From Saccharopolyspora hirsuta (GTDB lineage Bacteria > Actinomycetota > Actinomycetes > Mycobacteriales > Pseudonocardiaceae), in the NCBI RefSeq assembly GCF_008630535.1, contig NZ_VWPH01000001.1:620001-684000 (forward strand): a stretch of 64,000 nucleotides of DNA. The letters run 5' to 3'. A program made the position numbers and the translations under genes. The notes under the pieces were generated by a model. It worked only from the letters and a program-made list of their open reading frames with translations, had not been told where the DNA came from and searched no databases. Positions 59,010 through 64,000 of the stretch are shown here, piece after piece. Numbering within the stretch: position 1 is the stretch's first letter; the number at the start of each line of letters is the position of its first letter.

Positions 59010-59990
59010 ATGTCCGCACCGCCGACACCGGACCGCATCGTCGACATCGCGATCGGGTACATGGGTGCCAAGCAGCTCTTCGCCGCCGCGCGCACCGGGA
59101 TCTTCCGCGAACTCGCCGCCGGTGAGCACACCATCGACAAGCTTGCCGACGCCACCGGGCTGAGCGAGCGGACCGCGCGGATCCTGGCCGACAGCATGAA
59201 CGCGCTGGGCCTGCTCGACCGCCGGGACGGCACCTACCGGCTCGCCCCCGACGCGGCCGAATACCTGTCGGGGTCGGGGGAGGTGGATCTGCACCCGTTC
59301 CTCCGCTTCCTCAACGAGATCAGCTTCGAGCAGTGGTCGCAGTTCGACGCCACCGCGGACTCCGCCGAGCCCGGTGAGCTGCGGATGGACGAGCAGCGGT
59401 GGGCGACGTTCCTGGCCGGGGTCATGCGCTACAACGCCCTGCACGCGGCGATGCTGACCAGGAGCTTCGACTTCGCGCCGTACCGCGACATGCTCGACTT
59501 CGGCGGGCTCTCACCGGCCTTCGCGATCGGTGCCATGCGGGCGAATCCCGAGCTGTCGGTGCGCTTCGCCTTCGCGCCGGAGTCGACCGAGGTTATCGCC
59601 GAGGCGCTGGAATCCGCGGGGCTGACCGGACGTGCCCGCATCGACCCGGTGCCGACCGAGGCCGCGGATCCGGGCGGTGCGCACGACATCGTCATGCTCA
59701 ACCACGTGATCCACCGGTTCGCCCCGGAGCAGAACCGGGCGATCCTCGGGCGCGCGCGGGCGGCGGCCGAGGACGGCGCGACGTTGCTGCTGCTGGACTT
59801 CCTGCTGGACGACGACGAGCGCCAACGCGGCATCGACGCCCTGCACGCGGCGGAGTACCTGGTCATCGACGGCACGGTGGTGTACCCGGCGGCCGAGGTG
59901 CACCGGTGGTTGCGGGAAACCGGTTGGCAGCAGCGGGAAGTCCTCGCGCTGCCGGGCAGTCCGCGCGTGATCGTCGCCGACGCGATCTGA
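59010..59990 (+). CDS. Methyltransferase-fold protein with an altered SAM site
   Basis: A 326-residue protein with the O-methyltransferase architecture: an N-terminal dimerisation winged helix (residues about 10-85, TIDKLADATGLSERTARILADS) and a Rossmann domain. The SAM glycine motif, normally DxGGGxG, reads DFGGLSPAF (D163 on), and the acidic residue before the LP pair, which normally binds the SAM ribose, is replaced (RFAFAPES, F188). Relatives with such changes sometimes catalyse non-methyl chemistry. GGAGG precedes the ATG. Its role here is open. Confidence 0.78.
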   Translation: MSAPPTPDRIVDIAIGYMGAKQLFAAARTGIFRELAAGEHTIDKLADATGLSERTARILADSMNALGLLDRRDGTYRLAPDAAEYLSGSGEVDLHPFLRFLNEISFEQWSQFDATADSAEPGELRMDEQRWATFLAGVMRYNALHAAMLTRSFDFAPYRDMLDFGGLSPAFAIGAMRANPELSVRFAFAPESTEVIAEALESAGLTGRARIDPVPTEAADPGGAHDIVMLNHVIHRFAPEQNRAILGRARAAAEDGATLLLLDFLLDDDERQRGIDALHAAEYLVIDGTVVYPAAEVHRWLRETGWQQREVLALPGSPRVIVADAI

Positions 59991-60007
59991 TCCGGACTGG
60001 CGGGAAG

Positions 60008-60049
60008 TGGCCTCGTGCAGGCGGATCCGGGCGAGGCCATTGCTTTTTT
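60008..60049 (+). terminator. Intrinsic terminator after the methyltransferase-fold gene
   Basis: An 8-bp stem (60008-60015 with 60032-60039) followed by TGC and six T residues. With 5910-5941, one of two U-run terminators in the window. Confidence 0.7.
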
Positions 60050-60208
60050 AGCCGACATACGTAGACTCAACGGCCACGACGCGGTGCGGCGGCGAGCAAC
60101 GGGCCCCTTCCCCCGCGTCCCGCCCGCCCGGGAATCCCCTGCCGGTGGCGAGGATCCTCCCGTCTCGAACGGTTCATCAGCGCCCCCCGTCGCCGGAGGC
60201 AGAGATCC

Positions 60209-61717
60209 ATGAACAGGCTATGGAAAACCGCACTCGCCGCAGTCCTCGCGCTGACCGCGGCGGCGTGCACCAGCATCGCCGGGAATTCCGGCGCAGCGAC
60301 CGACCAGCTCAAGATGGGCACGTTCCAGGACGTGACCTCGTGGGACCCGGCCAACGCCGACATCGGCTTCGACGGCCCCTACCTGTCGGCGGTCTACGAC
60401 CCGCTCGTCGCGCTGGACGAGCACTCCCGGCCGATCCCGGCGCTGGCCACCTCCTGGACCTTCTCCCCGGACTCCCGGACGCTGACCATGCAGCTGCGCG
60501 ACGGGGTCACCTTCGCCGACGGGCAGCCCTTCGACGCGGCGGCCGCGGTGAAGAACCTCGAGCACCTGCGGTCCGGGGCGCGCTCCGGGCAGGCGTACCT
60601 CAACGTCGACCACGTCTCCGAGGTGGACCAGCGCACCATCGCCCTGCACCTGCGCGAGAAGGACGACACGCTGCTGTACTTCATGGGGCTCGGGCGCAGC
60701 TGGATCGCGTCCCCGGCCGCGATCGACCGCGGCGACCTCGCCACCAACCCGGTCGGCTCCGGCCCGTACGAGTACCGGGCCGCCGAGTCGACGGTCGGCG
60801 CGCAGTACGTGTTCGCGAAGAAGCCGCAGCACTGGGACAGCGCCACCTACCCGTTCACCGGGATCCAGATGTTCCCGATCACCGACCAGACCGCGAGCCT
60901 GAACGCGATGCTGTCCGGGCAGCTCAACGTCGCCTTCGCCAACCCCGCGGAGATCCCGCAGGCCCAGCAGAACGGCTGGAACGTCGCCTCGAAGGTCGCC
61001 TCGTGGGTCGGCATCCAGTTCGTGGACCGCACCGGCAAGCGCCTCGCGCCGCTCGGCGACGTGCGGGTGCGCCGCGCGATCAACCACGCCTTCGACGGCG
61101 CGGCGATCCTCAAGGCCGTCGGCCAGGGCGGCGGGGCGGTGACCAGCCAGGTGTTCCCGGTCGGCGACCCGGCCCACGACCCCGCGCTCGACGACCGCTA
61201 CGCGCACGACCTGGCCGAGGCCAAGCGGTTGCTGGCCGAAGCCGGTTACCCGCAGGGGTTCCCGGTGCGGATGCCGATGTCGCCGATCTTCCAGGCCTGG
61301 CAGCCCGCGGTGCAGCAGACCCTCGGCCAGCTCGGCATCACCGTCACCTGGGACCAGATGTCGCAGGCCGACTACCAGAAGAACGCCGCCACCTACCCGA
61401 TGTTCGTGGCCGTCATCGCGATGGACTCCAACCCGATGGCCTCGGTCGCGGGCCGGTTCACCACCGAGCAGTGGTACAACCCGGAGCCGTCGGTGGAGGC
61501 GTTCCCCGAGGTCGCCGCCTTGGTCGAGCAGGTCGAAGCGGCGTCCGGCGACGAGCAGATCGCGCTGGTGCGCCGACTCAACGCCCTGCTCGTCGACCTG
61601 GCCTGGCAGGACGTCTGGTACCAGGCGGACAACACCTACTTCAGCGTTCCGGGCATCCGGGTCACCCCGATCACCGGGATGATGTTCCCCACCCTCCGCT
61701 TCGTCCAGCGCGGCTGA
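60209..61717 (+). CDS. Substrate-binding lipoprotein of a peptide/nickel-type ABC transporter
   Basis: A 502-residue exported lipoprotein of the SBP family 5 group. The signal is MNRLWKTALAAVLALTAAAC, with the lipid-modified Cys at residue 20. The binding fold has SWDPANADIGFDGP near the start, and the LRDGVTFADGQPFDAAAAV strand motif. These proteins bind oligopeptides, glycopeptides or other small hydrophilic molecules. It is the first gene of the transporter operon; the permease starts 18 bp after. Confidence 0.9.
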   Translation: MNRLWKTALAAVLALTAAACTSIAGNSGAATDQLKMGTFQDVTSWDPANADIGFDGPYLSAVYDPLVALDEHSRPIPALATSWTFSPDSRTLTMQLRDGVTFADGQPFDAAAAVKNLEHLRSGARSGQAYLNVDHVSEVDQRTIALHLREKDDTLLYFMGLGRSWIASPAAIDRGDLATNPVGSGPYEYRAAESTVGAQYVFAKKPQHWDSATYPFTGIQMFPITDQTASLNAMLSGQLNVAFANPAEIPQAQQNGWNVASKVASWVGIQFVDRTGKRLAPLGDVRVRRAINHAFDGAAILKAVGQGGGAVTSQVFPVGDPAHDPALDDRYAHDLAEAKRLLAEAGYPQGFPVRMPMSPIFQAWQPAVQQTLGQLGITVTWDQMSQADYQKNAATYPMFVAVIAMDSNPMASVAGRFTTEQWYNPEPSVEAFPEVAALVEQVEAASGDEQIALVRRLNALLVDLAWQDVWYQADNTYFSVPGIRVTPITGMMFPTLRFVQRG

Positions 61718-61735
61718 TCCCGGCAGGGGTGCGAC

Positions 61736-62677
61736 ATGTTCGAGTTCACCATCCGCCGGTTGCTGTCCGGGCTGGTCCTGCTGCTGGTGGTCACCTGCGG
61801 GTCGTTCTTCCTGGCCCACCTCGCGGTCGGCGACCCGACGCCCGGCCTGCTCGGCAACAACGCCACGCCCGCGCAGCAGGCCGCGCTGCGCCAGCAGCTC
61901 GGGCTCGACCGGCCGCTGCCGGTGCAGTTCTGGGACTGGTTCTCGCACGCGCTCCGCGGTGACTTCGGCACCTCGTGGCGCAGCTTCCAGCCGGTCTCCG
62001 AGCAGATCGCGCTGCGGGTTCCGGTGACGCTGTCGGTGGTCCTCGCGGCCACGTTCCTGGCCGCCGCGCTGGGGCTGGTGATCGGCGTGGTGGCCGGGCA
62101 GCGGCCGGGCGGCCTGCTGGACCGGTGCCTGAAGCTGGCCTCGGTGGTCCTGTTCGCGCTGCCCGGGTTCTGGGTGAGCCTGGTGCTGGTGCTCTGGTTC
62201 GCCGTGCAGCTGCGCTGGTTCCCCGCCGTCGGGTACGTGTCCCCGGACGAGTCGGTGCTGGGGTGGCTGCGCTCGATCACGCTGCCCGCGGTGTCGCTGT
62301 CGCTGACCGCGATCGTGCTGGTCGCCGAGCAGCTGCGCAACGGCCTGCTGGAGGTCGGCGGCCAGGACTTCGTCCGCACCCTGCGGGCTCGCGGCCTGCC
62401 CGAGCGGCGGGTGGCGCTGCACGTGCTGCGCAACGCCTCGCCTGCGGCGCTGACCGTGCTGGCGCTGATGTTCGTGGGACTGCTCGGTGGGGCGGTGGTC
62501 GTCGAGGTGGTGTTCAACCTGCCGGGCATCGGCAGCCTCACCCAGTCCGCCTCGCAGATCGGCGACATCCCGACGCTGCTCGGGCTGACCGCCGTCACGG
62601 TGGTGTTCGTGGTCGTCGTCAACTTCCTGCTCGACCTCGTACTCGGGTGGGTCAACCCGAAGGTGCGTGAGAAGTGA
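61736..62677 (+). CDS. ABC transporter permease (DppB type)
   Basis: A 313-residue inner-membrane permease with six hydrophobic segments. The EAA loop is FVRTLRARGLPERRVALHVL, and the N-terminal extracellular loop carries the usual RQQLGLDRPLPVQFWDW. The ATG is supported by its position after the binding-protein stop. The stop overlaps the next start (GTGA), so translation is coupled. Confidence 0.92.
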   Translation: MFEFTIRRLLSGLVLLLVVTCGSFFLAHLAVGDPTPGLLGNNATPAQQAALRQQLGLDRPLPVQFWDWFSHALRGDFGTSWRSFQPVSEQIALRVPVTLSVVLAATFLAAALGLVIGVVAGQRPGGLLDRCLKLASVVLFALPGFWVSLVLVLWFAVQLRWFPAVGYVSPDESVLGWLRSITLPAVSLSLTAIVLVAEQLRNGLLEVGGQDFVRTLRARGLPERRVALHVLRNASPAALTVLALMFVGLLGGAVVVEVVFNLPGIGSLTQSASQIGDIPTLLGLTAVTVVFVVVVNFLLDLVLGWVNPKVREK

Positions 62678-64000
62678 CCGCAACCGCGCATGCCGACCGC
62701 GGCCTCTGGCGGCGCTACCTGCGCCGCCCCGTGGGAGTCCTCGCCCTGGCGGTGCTCCTGCTGGTGGTGCTGGCCGGGCTGCTCGCACCCCTGCTCGCGC
62801 CGCACGACCCCAACCACGTGGACTTCACGCTGGCCCAGGCCCCGCCGGGACCTGGCCACCTGATGGGCGGTGACTCGACGGGGCGCGACATCTTCAGCCG
62901 CCTGCTCTTCGGTGCCCGCACCACGGTCTACGGCGCTGCCGTGGCATGCCTGACCGGGATCGCGCTGGGCGTGCCGAGCGGTGTCGCGGCGGGTTACCTC
63001 GGCGGCCGGGTGGACCGGATCAGCTCGTGGCTCAGCGACGCGGTGCAGTCCGTGCCGGGCATGGTGGTGCTGCTCATCGTCGCTGCGGGCACCGGATCGA
63101 ACTTCACCGTGCTGATGGTGACGATCGGCGTGTTCATGGCACCCGGCTACTACCGCATCTCCCGCTCCCGAGCGCTGGCGGTGCGCAAGGAGCCCTACAT
63201 CGACGCGGCCCGCGTGGCGGGCCTGACGGACGTCCAGGTCCTGCGCAGCCACGTGCTGCGCGCGGTCCGCGCCCCGATCATCATCCAGACCGCGCTCACC
63301 GCGGGCATCGCCATGGGGATGCAGACCGGCCTGCAGTTCCTCGGGGTGGGTGCGGCGTCGACCCCCAGCTGGGGGCAGATGATGAACGACGGCTTCCGCA
63401 CCATGCTGAACCACCCGCTGATCCTGCTCTGGCCCTCGGCCGCGCTGGGCCTGACCATCGCGGCGCTGGCGTTCGCGGGCTCGACGCTGGCGGACCTGGT
63501 GAGCGTGCGGACCGACGAGCCGCAGCGCGCCCGGCGCGATCCGGCCGAGCCCGGCAGCCGGAGCACCGGCGAACTGGTGCACGCCCCGGAGGACGCCGCG
63601 CTGCGGATCGAGAACCTCCGCGTCTCCTACCGCGACGGCAGGCAGGTGGTGCGCGGCGTCTCGCTGGACGTCGCGCCCGGCGAGGTCCTCGGCATCGTCG
63701 GCGAGTCCGGATCGGGCAAGTCGCAGACCGTGTTCTCCGCCCTGGACCTGCTGCCCGCCGCCGCGCACAGCGTCGCCGACGCCATCTGGATCGGCGGGCG
63801 TGAGGTCAGCGGCCTGCCGCGCGCCAAGCGGCACGCGCTGCTGGGCGCCGAGATCGGCTACGTGCCGCAGGAACCGATGAGCAACCTGGACCCCTGCTAC
63901 ACCATCGGATACCAGCTGGTCGAGCCGCTGCGCGCGGTGCACGGCCTGAGCAGGGCACAAGCCCGCGAGCGAGCCCGCGAAATCCTGCAACGCGTGGGCC
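62674..64000 (+). CDS. Fused ABC permease (DppC type) and ATPase (DppD type), 3' end outside window
   Basis: A single frame starting GTG 62674 (442 codons to the right edge). The first 280 residues are a permease with EAA-like loop YIDAARVAGLTDVQVLRSHVL. A short linker follows, and then an ABC ATPase domain: Walker A GESGSGKSQ (codons 343-351) and Q-loop YVPQEPMSNLDP. The signature, Walker B and second ATPase, if present, lie beyond the window. Usually permease and ATPase are separate genes; the fusion is intact and in frame throughout. Confidence 0.92.
   Translation, partial: MTATAHADRGLWRRYLRRPVGVLALAVLLLVVLAGLLAPLLAPHDPNHVDFTLAQAPPGPGHLMGGDSTGRDIFSRLLFGARTTVYGAAVACLTGIALGVPSGVAAGYLGGRVDRISSWLSDAVQSVPGMVVLLIVAAGTGSNFTVLMVTIGVFMAPGYYRISRSRALAVRKEPYIDAARVAGLTDVQVLRSHVLRAVRAPIIIQTALTAGIAMGMQTGLQFLGVGAASTPSWGQMMNDGFRTMLNHPLILLWPSAALGLTIAALAFAGSTLADLVSVRTDEPQRARRDPAEPGSRSTGELVHAPEDAALRIENLRVSYRDGRQVVRGVSLDVAPGEVLGIVGESGSGKSQTVFSALDLLPAAAHSVADAIWIGGREVSGLPRAKRHALLGAEIGYVPQEPMSNLDPCYTIGYQLVEPLRAVHGLSRAQARERAREILQRVG

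Noticed and set aside
60050..60072. GACATACGTAGACTCAAC resembling part of the 57.49-kb promoter repeat
   Set aside because: The match to GTTGACTCAAATGTCGAGTC is partial, with gaps, and could be chance.

Overview
The window is GC-rich (most genes end codons in G or C, and GTG starts are common) and reads as the chromosome of a filamentous actinomycete. The family set suggests Pseudonocardiaceae, perhaps Saccharopolyspora: geosmin synthase, an XRE/DUF397 module, a pgsA-gcvH-garA-DUF151-merR block, MatB and a catechol siderophore operon. The genus is inference. I saw no rRNA, tRNA, CRISPR array, prophage or intact transposase.

Layout. 0-9 kb: 5'-proximal part of a geosmin synthase gene (cut by the left edge), an amidohydrolase, a YezG-like protein, a Glu/Leu/Phe/Val-type dehydrogenase, a cold-shock gene with a terminator in its leader, an epimerase and a GlcD-type FAD oxidase. 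9-12.6 kb: a probable L-carnitine degradation set (thioesterase, carnitine dehydrogenase, beta-keto acid cleavage enzyme) next to an unusual XRE-TetR fusion regulator. 12.8-21 kb: DHA2 exporter, GyrI-like protein, XRE plus duplicated DUF397 genes, amino-acid permease, large-subunit catalase, VTT membrane protein. 21-25 kb: GntR regulator divergent from matB and a fused carboxyltransferase (malonate use). 27-31.8 kb: dhbACEB plus a free-standing aryl carrier protein behind two iron boxes. 32-36 kb: secreted GH20 hexosaminidase with a DasR-like operator, and prpE. 36-43.6 kb: conserved core block CDP-alcohol transferase, gcvH, garA, DUF151, merR, tandem glycine riboswitch, gcvP. 43.7-46 kb: DUF2269, MFS and ChrB-like genes. 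46-64 kb: accessory catabolic region. It begins with a decaying cluster (intact cupin dioxygenase and alcohol dehydrogenase, broken MFS and SDR genes). It continues with AraC, MFS, MoaF-like, two amidohydrolases, two esterases, an aldo-keto reductase, a methyltransferase-fold protein with a degenerate SAM site, and an oligopeptide-type ABC transporter that runs off the right edge.

The feature least explained by genes is a family of intergenic palindromes sharing the core TTTC-N4-GAAA. They are AT-rich islands in GC-rich DNA and recur in at least five intergenic regions, as single perfect palindromes or head-to-head pairs. Most lie within 20-130 bp of a stop codon, so a terminator role is plausible. 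Their conserved core, and their presence in one divergent region, suggest a second role or a spreading repeat. The carnitine operon uses a different hairpin.
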